64,000 nucleotides of DNA from Calothrix sp. FI2-JRJ7 (GCA_019359675.1 JAHHGX010000078.1:1-64000), one strand, 5' to 3'. Shown: positions 37,796 through 47,279, counted from the first letter of the stretch. Made by a program: numbers and translations. The notes: a model not told the origin generated them from the letters alone.

Positions 37796-38836
37796 TTAGG
37801 TGTTGGAAAATTCGATTGTATCGATGAATGCTAGTATATTTGCTTTCATCGTTTCGGCTTCGATTTCGATAGAGTCGGGAGTTTCACCATTAAAGAAGCA
37901 GCGCTGACTAGTAACTATGTATATAAAATCATGTTGTTGAAATGCGATGATGCCACGAAATGCATCTAGTCTTTGTGGATGACCGTTATTTTCTTGTTTG
38001 GATATTGTACAGCCACCAGGCATGTTCACCAAAGCAAAATAGGCGCCTTGCATTTCGTTCGGTAAAAATTCAGTATATTCCACAGAAGCAGAAGATAAAT
38101 TAGCGACTATTGCTTGAGGAATATATTTATTGAGTAGAACAGATTCAAAATATTGTTCACGAACAGAATAATCAATTTCGGCTCGCTGGGATAGGGGAAT
38201 GACGTAATAATCGATTCTTAGTAAAGTTCCGTAATCATCAGAAAAACTTACCATCCCTTCAGAAGTCTGGATTTTTCCACCTGCATCAGGAGTAACTAGA
38301 ATGGAGACAGTAAAATTACCTTCGGGAGACGAGTAAACGTCTTCTTCAAAATCAGTTGTATCATCACCTAAAATATCTTCGTCAACTTCCTCAAACGCAT
38401 TTAAAACTTCTTCGATAACTTCGTTTGCTTCTTCGTCTTCAACTTCTAACACAAATTGTAACTGCTTGAGTAAAGGCATTTTCGCTTTCGGAATATCAAT
38501 ATCATCCTCCGATACTAAAACGCTAACTGCTGCCGCAAACCCATCCAGAACTAGTTCGTCAGTAAGGAACTCCAACGCAGCGTTAAATAAAGCACCTAAC
38601 CCATCAGTCTCCGCAATTGAAATTAATTTACTAATAATTTCAGAAAGTGCATTGTCGTCATACTGCTCAAATACCTCAAAACCCCAGAGGATATCAACAA
38701 GCATTTCGATATCTACATTTTCAAGCGTTACATCTGCTGCTGTTGTGACAACGGCAATAGCAGCAACTGCTTCTTCTGGACTTAGCTCCTCTTGAGATAC
38801 ATCGTCCGATTGAAAAATTTTATCGTACTTACCCAT
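37796..38836 (-). CDS. acidic TerB-like domain protein of unknown function
   Basis: The 346-residue protein is very acidic. Residues about 17-150 are helical and follow the pattern of a cyanobacterial TerB-like domain (LSPEEAVAAIAVVTTAADV, LGALFNAALEFL, LDGFAAAVSVLVSEDDID), but the acidic metal loops are degraded. The C-terminal 180 residues form a separate domain (GNFTVSILVTPDAGGKI, FIYIVTSQRCFFNGE) that I do not recognise and that looks beta-rich. No signal peptide. It lies next to the GTACC repeat island and is divergent from argG. Function unknown. Confidence 0.7.
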   Translation of the reverse strand: MGKYDKIFQSDDVSQEELSPEEAVAAIAVVTTAADVTLENVDIEMLVDILWGFEVFEQYDDNALSEIISKLISIAETDGLGALFNAALEFLTDELVLDGFAAAVSVLVSEDDIDIPKAKMPLLKQLQFVLEVEDEEANEVIEEVLNAFEEVDEDILGDDTTDFEEDVYSSPEGNFTVSILVTPDAGGKIQTSEGMVSFSDDYGTLLRIDYYVIPLSQRAEIDYSVREQYFESVLLNKYIPQAIVANLSSASVEYTEFLPNEMQGAYFALVNMPGGCTISKQENNGHPQRLDAFRGIIAFQQHDFIYIVTSQRCFFNGETPDSIEIEAETMKANILAFIDTIEFSNT

Positions 38837-38948
38837 GTTTACACCTTTATGTCAGCTATCCACTATCTATTCTTCCTTATCTATATCCCCCATTTGCTAA
38901 ATCATCAGATAATATAGACCTCGGTATTGCTGCCAATTGGAGAAACGA

Positions 38949-40148
38949 ATGGGTCGCGCAAAGAAGGTTGTTTTGGCATATTCTGGTGGGGTAGATACTT
39001 CGGTATGTATTCCCTACCTCAAACAAGAATGGGGTGTAGAAGAGGTAATTACTCTCGCTGCTGACTTAGGACAGGGTGATGAATTAGAGCCTATTCGCGA
39101 AAAAGCATTAAAATCGGGTGCTAGTGAATCACTAGTTATGGATGTAAAAGATACTTTTATTAAGGATTATGCTTTTGGCGCCATTCAAGCGAATGCTTTA
39201 TATGAGAACCGTTATCCTCTAGGAACTGCGCTCGCACGTCCACTAATTGCAAAAATATTAGTAGAGGTTGCAGAAAAATATGGTGCAGACGCCATCGCAC
39301 ATGGTTGTACGGGTAAAGGTAATGACCAAGTACGTTTCGATGTTTCAACTGCTGCTTTAAAGCCAGACTTAAAAATTTTGGCGCCAGCACGCGAGTGGGG
39401 AATGAGTCGAGAAGAAACAATTGCTTACGGTGAGCGTTTCGGCATTCCAGCACCCGTCAAAAAATCTTCCCCTTATAGTATTGACAAAAACCTACTTGGT
39501 CGGAGTATAGAAGCGGGGGTGTTAGAAGACCCAGCAATGGAACCTCCCGAAGAAATCTATGAAATGACCAAGGCAATAGCTGACACTCCTAACGAACCAG
39601 AATATATTGAAATTGGATTTGTAAGGGGTATTCCAACAACCATCAACGGTGAATCAAAAAATCCTGTTGAATTAATCGAAACGCTGAATAAAACAGCAGG
39701 CAACCACGGTATTGGACGGATTGATATGATTGAAAACCGTCTTGTTGGAATTAAATCGCGGGAAATCTACGAATCTCCAGCAATGGTAGTTTTAATCAAT
39801 GCCCATCGTGATTTAGAAAGTTTGACGTTAACTGCTGATGTCACCCAGTACAAAAGGGGAATTGAGCAAGCTTATACCCAAATAGTCTATAACGGCTTAT
39901 GGTATAGCCCATTAAAAGCTGCACTCGATGCTTTTATTCAAAAAACCCAAGAGCGCGTATCTGGAACAGTACGTTTAAAGTTATTTAAAGGCAACGCCAC
40001 AATTGTTGGGCGCCGCTCTGAAAATACTTTATATACACCTGACCTGGCAACATACGGCGCCGAAGACCAGTTCGACCATAAAGCTGCCGAAGGCTTTATT
40101 TATGTTTGGGGACTGCCAACCCGCGTTTGGTCACAAACAGGACAATAA
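38949..40148 (+). CDS. argG: argininosuccinate synthase
   Basis: The 399-residue enzyme joins citrulline and aspartate with ATP in arginine synthesis. It has the ATP-binding [14 protein letters not shown] at the start, [28 protein letters not shown], and [19 protein letters not shown]. Length is typical. The ATG at 38949 is preceded by GGAGAAACGA and gives the usual MGRAKK start; an in-frame TTG at 38937 lies upstream of it. It is convergent with the dedA-like gene across a hairpin. Confidence 0.97.
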   Translation: MGRAKKVVLAYSGGVDTSVCIPYLKQEWGVEEVITLAADLGQGDELEPIREKALKSGASESLVMDVKDTFIKDYAFGAIQANALYENRYPLGTALARPLIAKILVEVAEKYGADAIAHGCTGKGNDQVRFDVSTAALKPDLKILAPAREWGMSREETIAYGERFGIPAPVKKSSPYSIDKNLLGRSIEAGVLEDPAMEPPEEIYEMTKAIADTPNEPEYIEIGFVRGIPTTINGESKNPVELIETLNKTAGNHGIGRIDMIENRLVGIKSREIYESPAMVVLINAHRDLESLTLTADVTQYKRGIEQAYTQIVYNGLWYSPLKAALDAFIQKTQERVSGTVRLKLFKGNATIVGRRSENTLYTPDLATYGAEDQFDHKAAEGFIYVWGLPTRVWSQTGQ

Positions 40149-40151
40149 ATA

Positions 40152-40181
40152 GTAGTAGGGTGGGCAGTGCCCACCTTACTC
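40152..40181. terminator. GTAGGGTGGGCAGTGCCCACC hairpin between convergent genes
   Basis: GGTGGGCAGTGCCCACC is a nearly perfect GC-rich hairpin between the argG stop and the convergent DedA stop. It is the third copy of the GTAGGGTGGGC family (others at 30277 and 33015). Confidence 0.7.
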
Positions 40182-40183
40182 TC

Positions 40184-40813
40184 TTACTCTCCGGTGCCAA
40201 TTTTTTCTTGCCGAGATTCAAGCCATAAAGGAATAAATATAACGGCCGCTAAAATTAACAGGGCTAAAAGTGCAAACTGACTAACCCAAGCAACCAGTTG
40301 TTCTAACGAAACAACTTTACCTGCGAAATAAGCTAGCGTTACCATTACACTGCCCCAAATACTTGCTCCTGCAATATTAACTAGAAAGAATTTACCGAAC
40401 GGCATACCAACAATACCAGCGAGCGGCGCCAAGAAAATTCGCAGTAAAGCAAAAAATCTACCAAAAAATACGGTTTTGACGCTGTTTTCACTAAATTTAT
40501 CTTTAATACTTAAAAGTCGTACTTCCGAAATACGCAACAGTTGCCCAAACTTGACTAATAACGGCCAACCACCTGCACGTCCTATCCAGTAACCGCAAAT
40601 TCCACCTATCGTGGCGCCTGCTACTGCATCAAATAATACAAACCAATACCTTAGTTCATTACTACCAGCAAGGAAACCTCCAACTAACGTTACAGTTTCC
40701 CCTGGAATTGGGATGCCTAAATTTTCTAATAATATACCCACAAAAATTGCCAAATACCCATAGTGGTGAGCAATCTCTTGGATATTCTCCAGCGAGATAA
40801 ATTCTAACGACAT
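40184..40813 (-). CDS. DedA family membrane protein
   Basis: The 209-residue protein has about five membrane segments and the DedA signatures ENLGIPIPGETVTLVGGFLAG, GATIGGICGYWIGRAGG, and FFGRFFALLRIFLAPLAGIVGM with the conserved Arg and Gly/Pro residues. DedA-family proteins move lipid carriers or other lipids across membranes and support proton-motive force. The exact substrate is unknown. Start ATG at 40813. Confidence 0.88.
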   Translation of the reverse strand: MSLEFISLENIQEIAHHYGYLAIFVGILLENLGIPIPGETVTLVGGFLAGSNELRYWFVLFDAVAGATIGGICGYWIGRAGGWPLLVKFGQLLRISEVRLLSIKDKFSENSVKTVFFGRFFALLRIFLAPLAGIVGMPFGKFFLVNIAGASIWGSVMVTLAYFAGKVVSLEQLVAWVSQFALLALLILAAVIFIPLWLESRQEKIGTGE

Positions 40814-41416
40814 TTGTTACCGCTATATTTACATTTGTTTACTTTTACATCTATCTTGACGCTTTTTGAGACTTAGTGTCAAATTTGGTAAGAAGTACTA
40901 AAGTACTTACAACGTAAGAAATATCTTATTGTTATTATTGGAAATACCTATATTTACTATTCCCAAAATTAGGGGTAATTATTAATTCAAATAGAACGGT
41001 AATTTTACTGTTCTAATTCAAGTACTAGCAGATGACATTATCAAAAGCAAATAAAATTTATTTTATTTTTGAATGTAAATAATTTTACTTGTTTAAATGT
41101 TTTTTACTTAGACGTAGACTATACCAGCAGTTTTACATAAAGATTTCATGATATATTTATAAAAACTTCACAAATGTATAGATAAATTATAAAAAGTCTG
41201 TAAAAGATACGAACGCTACTAAATTTATGGTTATCTTATGCGTATATTGGGATAGTTAATACAATTTATACGGCATGAATACTGATGTTCTTCGACTAAA
41301 CCAAATTGCAGCGCAACTCAGAGTTTCTGAGTAGTGTAGTAGTTTATGGTTAAGAAGAATTTGTTATTTGTGTCATTTTTGTGTTTTTTGCCTGTTACAA
41401 CTACCTGATTAAATTC
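40814..41416. other. AT-rich intergenic region upstream of the second STAS gene
   Basis: About 600 bp without a gene. A 19-codon frame starting ATGAATACTGATG at 41276 is too short to call. I see no hairpin terminator or known RNA; this region presumably holds the promoters of the divergent dedA-like and STAS genes. Confidence 0.5.
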
Positions 41417-41776
41417 ATGACTAATTCATCCGAGTCCCAAGTAGTTTTGTTCCAACCTAGTGAACGCATTGATTCACAAACTGGAATTGATTTGAACCAA
41501 AAGATAAGTCAAATTACCCCAAGTGCTAACCAGCTTTGGGTAATCGACTTAGCTAAGGTAAATTTCATGGACAGTTCTGGTCTAGTTCCACTGGTAAATG
41601 GTTTAAAAGCTGCACGTCAACATGGTTGTCGTTTAGTTCTTTGCAATGTTCAAACTCCTGTTCGGTTGGTTTTAGAGCTTACCCAACTTGACTCTGTGTT
41701 TGAAATTTATAGCTCCTATGAAGATGCAGTTCTAACTGCTGACAATGACGAAGCTTTTTTAGCTGCAACACGCTAA
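41417..41776 (+). CDS. STAS-domain anti-anti-sigma factor (second copy)
   Basis: The 119-residue protein is a single STAS domain with the motif VNFMDSSGLVPLVNG holding the regulatory serines. Its C-terminal part (RLVLELTQLDSVFEIYSSYEDAV) is closely similar to the STAS protein at 21266. It should bind an anti-sigma or partner-switch kinase, none of which is encoded nearby. The ATG at 41417 is preferred over an upstream in-frame start that would add a Cys/Tyr-rich stretch. Confidence 0.88.
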   Translation: MTNSSESQVVLFQPSERIDSQTGIDLNQKISQITPSANQLWVIDLAKVNFMDSSGLVPLVNGLKAARQHGCRLVLCNVQTPVRLVLELTQLDSVFEIYSSYEDAVLTADNDEAFLAATR

Positions 41777-42108
41777 AAAATACATTTAAACCTTCAATGC
41801 TTTAAGCTGATTTTGCCGAGATTTTATTTACAAGCAACTATTGAGCAATACCTATACCTATATAGTCCGAGCGCTCAATCGTAACCTTTCAAAAAGGCGC
41901 CGTAGTATGGTCCTGCTTCTGTGTTAGTAACTGATTGCAAGAGCGCAAACGACCATTACTCACGGCTTGCTTGGATGAATAATGTAATGTATTTATGTGT
42001 GTAAGTAAGTAAATATAGATGCGTGCATCGCTAAATTATTAGTCGAATTTTAGTTTTAATTTTTTAGCCTAATTCTAAGCTTATCCCTCAACTATTTATA
42101 TATTTAGT

Positions 42109-42669
42109 TCATACATTTGGAACAGTTGACATATTTCCATCTGGAGATGACAAACGCGGAAAATTTGGTAAATCTATACCACTGTGCGTTGCCGTGCGAG
42201 TTTTTAAAGCTAGACGGTAACTAACGCTTTGCAGTTCTGCTTGTAATTGTCTATTTTCGCGTTGCAATGTAGCCACTTTCTCACGAACTGGCGCCATTCG
42301 CTCCTCAAATTTACGACGGTAAATTTGCGGAAGTTCTTGTACAACTTGCTCTAACATTCGACTACGGTCTGTCAGTTCTTGAACTGTTTGCCGCAGTTGA
42401 TATATTTCTGTATCACGAGATGTGATTTGGTCTTGATAAAATGTGACTTGTTGCTCAACTGCTTGTAGCTGCTCACGCAGTGCTATGAGTTGAGTTTGAT
42501 GACGCTCTGAAACTTCCGGACCAGGCATAAAGTTTGTATTGCCTTTAACCAGTCGAAACAATTCTTGCGAAAGTTGTTGTACGAGCTGGTCACGAAGTTG
42601 CAATTCTTGACGCAACTTCGACGCTTCCGTAGAGAGAGCTTGAATTGTGGAGTTATCAGTTTGGCTCAC
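42109..42669 (-). CDS. coiled-coil protein of unknown function
   Basis: The 186-residue protein is mostly a Gln-rich coiled coil (residues about 10-160, with LRQELQLRDQLVQQLSQEL and long heptad stretches), ending in a short Pro/Ser-rich tail. It has no membrane segment and no catalytic motif. I do not recognise it beyond resemblance to cyanobacterial coiled-coil proteins. One GGCGCC lies inside (42289). ATG at 42669. Confidence 0.7.
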   Translation of the reverse strand: MSQTDNSTIQALSTEASKLRQELQLRDQLVQQLSQELFRLVKGNTNFMPGPEVSERHQTQLIALREQLQAVEQQVTFYQDQITSRDTEIYQLRQTVQELTDRSRMLEQVVQELPQIYRRKFEERMAPVREKVATLQRENRQLQAELQSVSYRLALKTRTATHSGIDLPNFPRLSSPDGNMSTVPNV

Positions 42670-42771
42670 AGTATGTTTACGCTCCCATTACAAAGACTTT
42701 ACCACCATTAGGTATAACAGCGTCATCCCGGAGACGGCAAGTAACTGCTAATGTAGCATATGTATAAAGAT

Positions 42772-42823
42772 ACTGGGTACAAAGTGCGACACACTCTTAT
42801 TAAGAGGTGGACTTTGTACCCAG
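42772..42823. terminator. perfect 14-bp inverted repeat downstream of rpsF
   Basis: ACTGGGTACAAAGT (42773-42786) and ACTTTGTACCCAGT (42807-42820) are perfect inverted copies, with an imperfect stem also inside the loop. It lies about 40 bp after the rpsF stop on the minus strand. There is no long T run, so it may be a processing or regulatory structure as well as a terminator. Confidence 0.6.
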
Positions 42824-42860
42824 TGCGCGTACCTACTTACTAAATTTATTTAAGTAAAGT

Positions 42861-43190
42861 TTATGCGACTTCTTCTGTAATTTCTTCAGCAGGCACCAAC
42901 TTGACTTCTTGTTTAATGGTTAGGTAACGGATTACTTCTTCGCTCAAACGCATCGCGCGCTCAACTGGTGCAATTGCTTTTCCACCATTTTTGTAGTTCA
43001 TTTGTACGTAAACTCCATCGCGGTGCTTGCCAATTTCATATGCGAGGCGCCGCTTGCCACGATTTTGAATTTCGATGTCTTCTGCACCTTGTTCTTTGAG
43101 CAGGTTTTCGTATTTGCTAATGTTTTGCTCGACTTGCTCGTCTCCAAGGTCAGGACGAAGAATGTACATTGTTTCGTAAACGGTTTGCAT
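42861..43190 (-). CDS. rpsF: 30S ribosomal protein S6
   Basis: The 109-residue protein is ribosomal S6, with the start [16 protein letters not shown], the central [24 protein letters not shown] and the end [10 protein letters not shown]. Length and sequence fit the cyanobacterial form. AGGA lies before the ATG. It stands alone here, not in the common rpsF-ssb-rpsR group, as in other cyanobacteria. Confidence 0.96.
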   Translation of the reverse strand: MQTVYETMYILRPDLGDEQVEQNISKYENLLKEQGAEDIEIQNRGKRRLAYEIGKHRDGVYVQMNYKNGGKAIAPVERAMRLSEEVIRYLTIKQEVKLVPAEEITEEVA

Positions 43191-43460
43191 GATTAAATAG
43201 TAATCCTTTTGGACAAAATGGCTGCACTGTCGTGCTTCGATTCAAACTGACTCGTCAGTTGAATGGCTTTATAGACAGTTTTTCAGCAAGGAACTACCAT
43301 CATATCAGCTTTTATCTCAAATGAATGAGTTTTATGGAACCCGTGGTAATCTTACATAGAGTAAGCTTTGTCGTGAGTTCCCTTGAAATAAACGAAAAGC
43401 CAATAGCTGTTTGCCTTTATAACGAGATACTACGACTGGTGAGAAGCAAGGATATTAGTT

Positions 43461-44237
43461 ATGGCACAGCGCTACGTGCGAGTTCAAAATCAAGAAGGGC
43501 AGATTTTTTATGGTTTGCTCCAGTTATCGCTTGATGTGGTTGTATTAGATGCACCTCCTTGGATGCAAGGTCAACCCACAGATTTAACGTTGGCGCCAGA
43601 TAGTTATCACATTCTTGCTCCTTGTGCGCCATCTAAAATTGTAGCGGTTGGAAAAAACTATGCGGATCATGCTGAAGAAATGGGTACTTCTGTACCAACA
43701 GAACCGCTAATATTTATGAAGCCACCAACAACGGTTATTGCCTATAAAGAAAACATCATGTATCCTCCTCAATCGCAGCGTGTAGATTATGAGGGAGAAT
43801 TGGCGTTAGTAATAGGTGCCCCTACAGTTGGTTGTACACCTTCTGAAGCGACTGATAAAATATGGGGTTACACAATTGCCAATGATGTAACCGCACGAGA
43901 TTTGCAGTCAAAAGACGGACAATGGACGCGAGCAAAGGGATTTGACACTTTCTGTCCTATTGGTCCTTGGATTGTACGCGAAATCAATCCTGGCGCCCGC
44001 TTGCAAACTTTTCTAAATGACGATACCAAACCAGTACAATCGGCATGTATCGACCAAATGGTGTTTTCGCCAGATTATTTAGTGTCATATATAAGTCAAG
44101 TGATGACGCTATTACCTGGAGATGTCGTGTTGACAGGTACACCACTTGGAGTTGGGCCACTTAGATTAGGAGACCGCATCCGTGTTGAAATTGAAGGAAT
44201 TGGTCGTTTAGAAAATGTTGTAGTAGCGCGCTCTTAA
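43461..44237 (+). CDS. fumarylacetoacetate hydrolase family protein
   Basis: The 258-residue protein has the FAH fold signatures KIVAVGKNYADHAEEMG, PLIFMKPPTTVIAY, the metal-binding DYEGELALVIG, NDVTARDLQSKDGQW, and DVVLTGTPLGVGPL. Relatives hydrolyse or decarboxylate 2-oxo acids such as oxaloacetate or acylpyruvates with Mg2+; which one is not clear here. ATG at 43461. It stands alone, convergent with the Tic20-like gene. Confidence 0.88.
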   Translation: MAQRYVRVQNQEGQIFYGLLQLSLDVVVLDAPPWMQGQPTDLTLAPDSYHILAPCAPSKIVAVGKNYADHAEEMGTSVPTEPLIFMKPPTTVIAYKENIMYPPQSQRVDYEGELALVIGAPTVGCTPSEATDKIWGYTIANDVTARDLQSKDGQWTRAKGFDTFCPIGPWIVREINPGARLQTFLNDDTKPVQSACIDQMVFSPDYLVSYISQVMTLLPGDVVLTGTPLGVGPLRLGDRIRVEIEGIGRLENVVVARS

Positions 44238-44262
44238 CGATGAAAGCTATTTACGGCTATTA

Positions 44263-44754
44263 CTAACGAACTTGCATATAGACTGCATCTGAAATTGCTG
44301 GAATTTCTGCGTAACGTCCAAGTATTGATTGCACAATCGAATACGCAGATGCGACAACAATGCCAAGAAAAATTGTTGTGGCTAAGGTAGAGAGCGCGAA
44401 CCCATTACCTGTAATACCAATCAACTCTAGTACTATAGTGCATAAAATAATCACAATATCTAAAAGAATTGCCTGCATCGTGTTAAAACGAATAAAGTGA
44501 GGCACTCTTTCATTTCGGACTACTAGCATAAATAAGGCAAAAAATATAATCAACCCACCCAGCCCAAACGGGAAGCTGCGAGCGATTGTATTATAGACAG
44601 CTGATACTGCGAACAGAGGACTAAATACTACCGCGAGAGGTGGGAACTCTGACAGTAAAGGTCTACCAAAATTTGATACCTCAATCAAAGGAAGTAAATA
44701 AGGTAAACAAGCAAAAATACGGTCTTTGACGGTTGTCGAGCCGCGCCAACTCAT
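44263..44754 (-). CDS. Tic20 family membrane protein
   Basis: The 163-residue protein has four hydrophobic segments and the Tic20 signature VKDRIFACLPYLLPLIEV at the N-terminus and VPHFIRFNTMQAILLDI in the middle. Tic20 is part of the chloroplast inner-membrane import channel; in cyanobacteria the homologue is a plasma or thylakoid membrane protein of unclear role. GGAG lies before the ATG. Confidence 0.9.
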   Translation of the reverse strand: MSWRGSTTVKDRIFACLPYLLPLIEVSNFGRPLLSEFPPLAVVFSPLFAVSAVYNTIARSFPFGLGGLIIFFALFMLVVRNERVPHFIRFNTMQAILLDIVIILCTIVLELIGITGNGFALSTLATTIFLGIVVASAYSIVQSILGRYAEIPAISDAVYMQVR

Positions 44755-44833
44755 GCTACGTTCTCCTATGCCTAACAGTAACGTTGTGTATATCTAGGAT
44801 AACGTAGTAATCGCTGCTTGGGATTGCATAGGC

Positions 44834-44880
44834 ATTTCACAGGCGCCAACACATTTCACAGGCGCCAACACATTTCACAG
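44834..44880. repeat. 20-bp tandem repeat containing GGCGCC
   Basis: The unit CACAGGCGCCAACACATTT occurs twice in tandem, with a further CACAG and a nearby TGCCTGTG that could pair with the CACAGGC strings. It lies between the Tic20 and RsfS genes. Confidence 0.75.
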
Positions 44881-44966
44881 TTCGTATGCCTGTGCCACAG
44901 TTATAATAAATAATATGAAGTTTGTACGGATATTTTAGTGTAAATCTTTATTGATGCTGCAAAATG

Positions 44967-44975
44967 TGGTATAAT
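44967..44975 (+). promoter_or_regulatory. extended -10 promoter TGGTATAAT
   Basis: TGGTATAAT is a perfect extended -10 box. A transcript starting near 44982 would either be the leader of rsfS or a separate small RNA ending at the T7 run at 45063-45069. The leader contains GAGGCGAAACG and no clear ORF. Confidence 0.45.
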
Positions 44976-45190
44976 TTGCGATTTGGTGAACAGAGGCGAA
45001 ACGTAGGATAAAGCTGGAAAAAGAGTTTTAGAAAAGGCGTGAATCCCTAACATGGGCACGTGTTTTTTTGTTAGTATTCAAAAAAAACCATGATTGTCAT
45101 GCCATTGCTTTTTACGAGGCAATTGTAAGTAATTGTAAAGAATACTTGAAACGAGTAATTAAAACAATAGTAAATCTCAAACCAAACTGA

Positions 45191-45628
45191 ATGTCGGATT
45201 ATTCTCAAGAAAACTTCCCATTACGGTCTGTAGCAGTGACAAATAGTCCGTTTAAAGCCACTCAATTAAACAGCGATGATGCCAGTGCCCGACTTGCTTT
45301 TTCAGCAGCAGAGGCAGCATCTGACCGCAAAGCAGGAGACATAGTGATACTTAGGGTCGCGGATGTTTCTTACATTGCAGACTATTTTGTGGTGACAACA
45401 GGCTTTTCACGTGTTCAGGTTCGAGCAGTTGCGGATGCGATTGAAGACAAAATCAAAGAGGATTTGCAACGTGTTCCCCTGCGGATAGAAGGGAAATCAG
45501 AAGGAAATTGGGTGCTGTATGACTACGGTGATGTCATAGTTCACGTTATGATGCCTAAAGAGCGCGAATTTTATAATTTGGAAGCTTTTTGGGGTCATGC
45601 GGAACGTATCGATTTTACAAATGAGTGA
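45191..45628 (+). CDS. rsfS: ribosomal silencing factor RsfS
   Basis: The 145-residue protein is RsfS (Iojap family), which binds ribosomal protein L14 and blocks subunit joining when nutrients are scarce. The core [40 protein letters not shown] and [12 protein letters not shown] is characteristic. The N-terminal 45 residues are less conserved. ATG at 45191. The CGLD27 gene follows after 23 bp and the asparaginase gene a few bases later, so the three may form one unit. Confidence 0.94.
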   Translation: MSDYSQENFPLRSVAVTNSPFKATQLNSDDASARLAFSAAEAASDRKAGDIVILRVADVSYIADYFVVTTGFSRVQVRAVADAIEDKIKEDLQRVPLRIEGKSEGNWVLYDYGDVIVHVMMPKEREFYNLEAFWGHAERIDFTNE

Positions 45629-45651
45629 AGCTTGCCTGTGCGGAGTGAGCC

Positions 45652-46149
45652 ATGACTAAGTCTTCTGTTTCATGTCCAGTGCCAACCGAGCAACAACCCG
45701 TCAACGAATATGAACAGTTGAAATCGGCTTGGTTGTTTCGCGATTGTACTGCCTCTATACGGGAGTACACAATTAGAATCGCTTGGATTTACGGTTTGTC
45801 CTGGCTAATTGCTGGTCCATTGTCTGCTGCTAGTTTTCCTCCTCACAAGTTCATTGCTCAGTTTGCTCTTAGTGCTGCTGCTGGAGCTAGTATTGGCGTT
45901 GTACTTGTATTGGTGCGATTGTACTTGGGGTGGTCATACGTGCGCGACCGTCTTTTCAGCCCGGTAATATTTTATGAAGAGTCGGGATGGTATGACGGTC
46001 AAACTTGGGCAAAGCCAACAGAAATACTAACGCGCGACCGTTTGATAGTCACGTATCAAATTCAACCAATTTTGCGGCGCCTGCAACTAACGTTTGCCCT
46101 TATGTTGGTGTTGTACATTGCTGGTACTATAGTTTGGCAGATTATATAA
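45652..46149 (+). CDS. CGLD27 (DUF1230) family membrane protein
   Basis: The 165-residue protein has two membrane segments (about 45-65 and 72-95), then a conserved cytosolic part YVRDRLFSPVIFYEESGWYDG and ILTRDRLIVTYQIQPIL, and a final hydrophobic segment. This is the CGLD27 family, conserved in cyanobacteria, green algae, plants and diatoms; a role in iron or photosynthetic function has been suggested for the plant form. It lies between rsfS and the asparaginase gene. Confidence 0.88.
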   Translation: MTKSSVSCPVPTEQQPVNEYEQLKSAWLFRDCTASIREYTIRIAWIYGLSWLIAGPLSAASFPPHKFIAQFALSAAAGASIGVVLVLVRLYLGWSYVRDRLFSPVIFYEESGWYDGQTWAKPTEILTRDRLIVTYQIQPILRRLQLTFALMLVLYIAGTIVWQII

Positions 46150-46173
46150 AAAGTATTGAGCAGAAACGCAGCA

Positions 46174-47121
46174 ATGGCAAAAAGAACTCAAGCCGCAGCA
46201 TTGGAAGTCAGGTTGCTGCGTGAAGGTATTATTGAATCTCGACACACAGTACAAGCTGTGGTGTCAGATGAACGAGGCAGAATTTTATCAGTTGCAGGCA
46301 ATGCTGAAACTGCTACATTTGTACGTTCGGCACTTAAGCCGTTTCAAGCACTTTGTGTGACGACAACAGGAACTCTCGAACGTTATGACTTGAGTGATAA
46401 AGATTTAGCTATTATCACTAGTTCGCACAAAGGCAGTATTGAGCAGGTGCGGCAAGTTTTTAATATTCTCTGGCGGGCAGATATTGATCCTACTGCACTG
46501 CAATGCCCAGTTCCTGAAGGTAAACGAAGTCGCTTAGAATACAATTGTTCTGGAAAACATGCTGGAATGCTCGCGGTTTGTCAACAGCGACATTTCCCTT
46601 TACATAGCTATTTAGACCGTAAACATCCAGTTCAGCAAATAATCATAGGTAAGGTAGCGGAATTGCTACGAATGCCAGCGGATGAATTTATTAGCGTTCA
46701 TGATGACTGTGGAGTTCCAACATATTTATTACAGCTAGCGCAAATGGCACATTTGTACGCCAAACTTGCCGAGCGTAGCAATTTAGATATGGAGAGAATT
46801 GTACGCGCGATGACGCATCATCCGGTGATGGTGGCTGGAGATGGAGAGTTTGACACCGAATTAATGCGCCATTGCCCAGGAGAACTCGTTAGTAAAGCGG
46901 GAGCAGAAGGTGTGCAGTGTATTAGTAGACTCGGCGAAGGTATGGGACTGGCGATTAAAGTTATAGATGGAGCAAAGCGAGCCAGAAATGCCGCCGCAAT
47001 TCATTTACTCCAGCAAATGGGGTGGATTTCTCCTTCTACTGCCCAAGCAATGGCTGAAAAATTTATGAACCTCGGTCAGTATAAGCGTTTGGAAGTTATT
47101 GGAGAATTATCAATTTTATAG
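46174..47121 (+). CDS. L-asparaginase II family protein
   Basis: The 315-residue protein belongs to the asparaginase II family (distinct from EcAII), with IIESRHTVQAVVSD, the FVRSALKPFQAL segment, ITSSHKGSIEQV, the YNCSGKHAGMLA motif and HDDCGVPTYLL. It should hydrolyse asparagine to aspartate and ammonia. I use the ATG at 46174; an in-frame start at 46156 is possible. It follows the CGLD27 gene closely. Confidence 0.88.
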   Translation: MAKRTQAAALEVRLLREGIIESRHTVQAVVSDERGRILSVAGNAETATFVRSALKPFQALCVTTTGTLERYDLSDKDLAIITSSHKGSIEQVRQVFNILWRADIDPTALQCPVPEGKRSRLEYNCSGKHAGMLAVCQQRHFPLHSYLDRKHPVQQIIIGKVAELLRMPADEFISVHDDCGVPTYLLQLAQMAHLYAKLAERSNLDMERIVRAMTHHPVMVAGDGEFDTELMRHCPGELVSKAGAEGVQCISRLGEGMGLAIKVIDGAKRARNAAAIHLLQQMGWISPSTAQAMAEKFMNLGQYKRLEVIGELSIL

Positions 47122-47162
47122 TTGCCAAATTTAGAACTTGAGTATATACTATAAAAAGACGA

Positions 47163-47239
<77 letters not shown>

Positions 47240-47242
47240 ATT

Positions 47243-47279
47243 AAAAAACTCTGTAGTTAATACTTACAGAGTTTTTTTA
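47243..47279 (+). terminator. terminator after tRNA-fMet
   Basis: AAAACTCTGTA and TACAGAGTTTT form a perfect 11-bp stem with a 9-base loop and a long T run. Confidence 0.85.
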
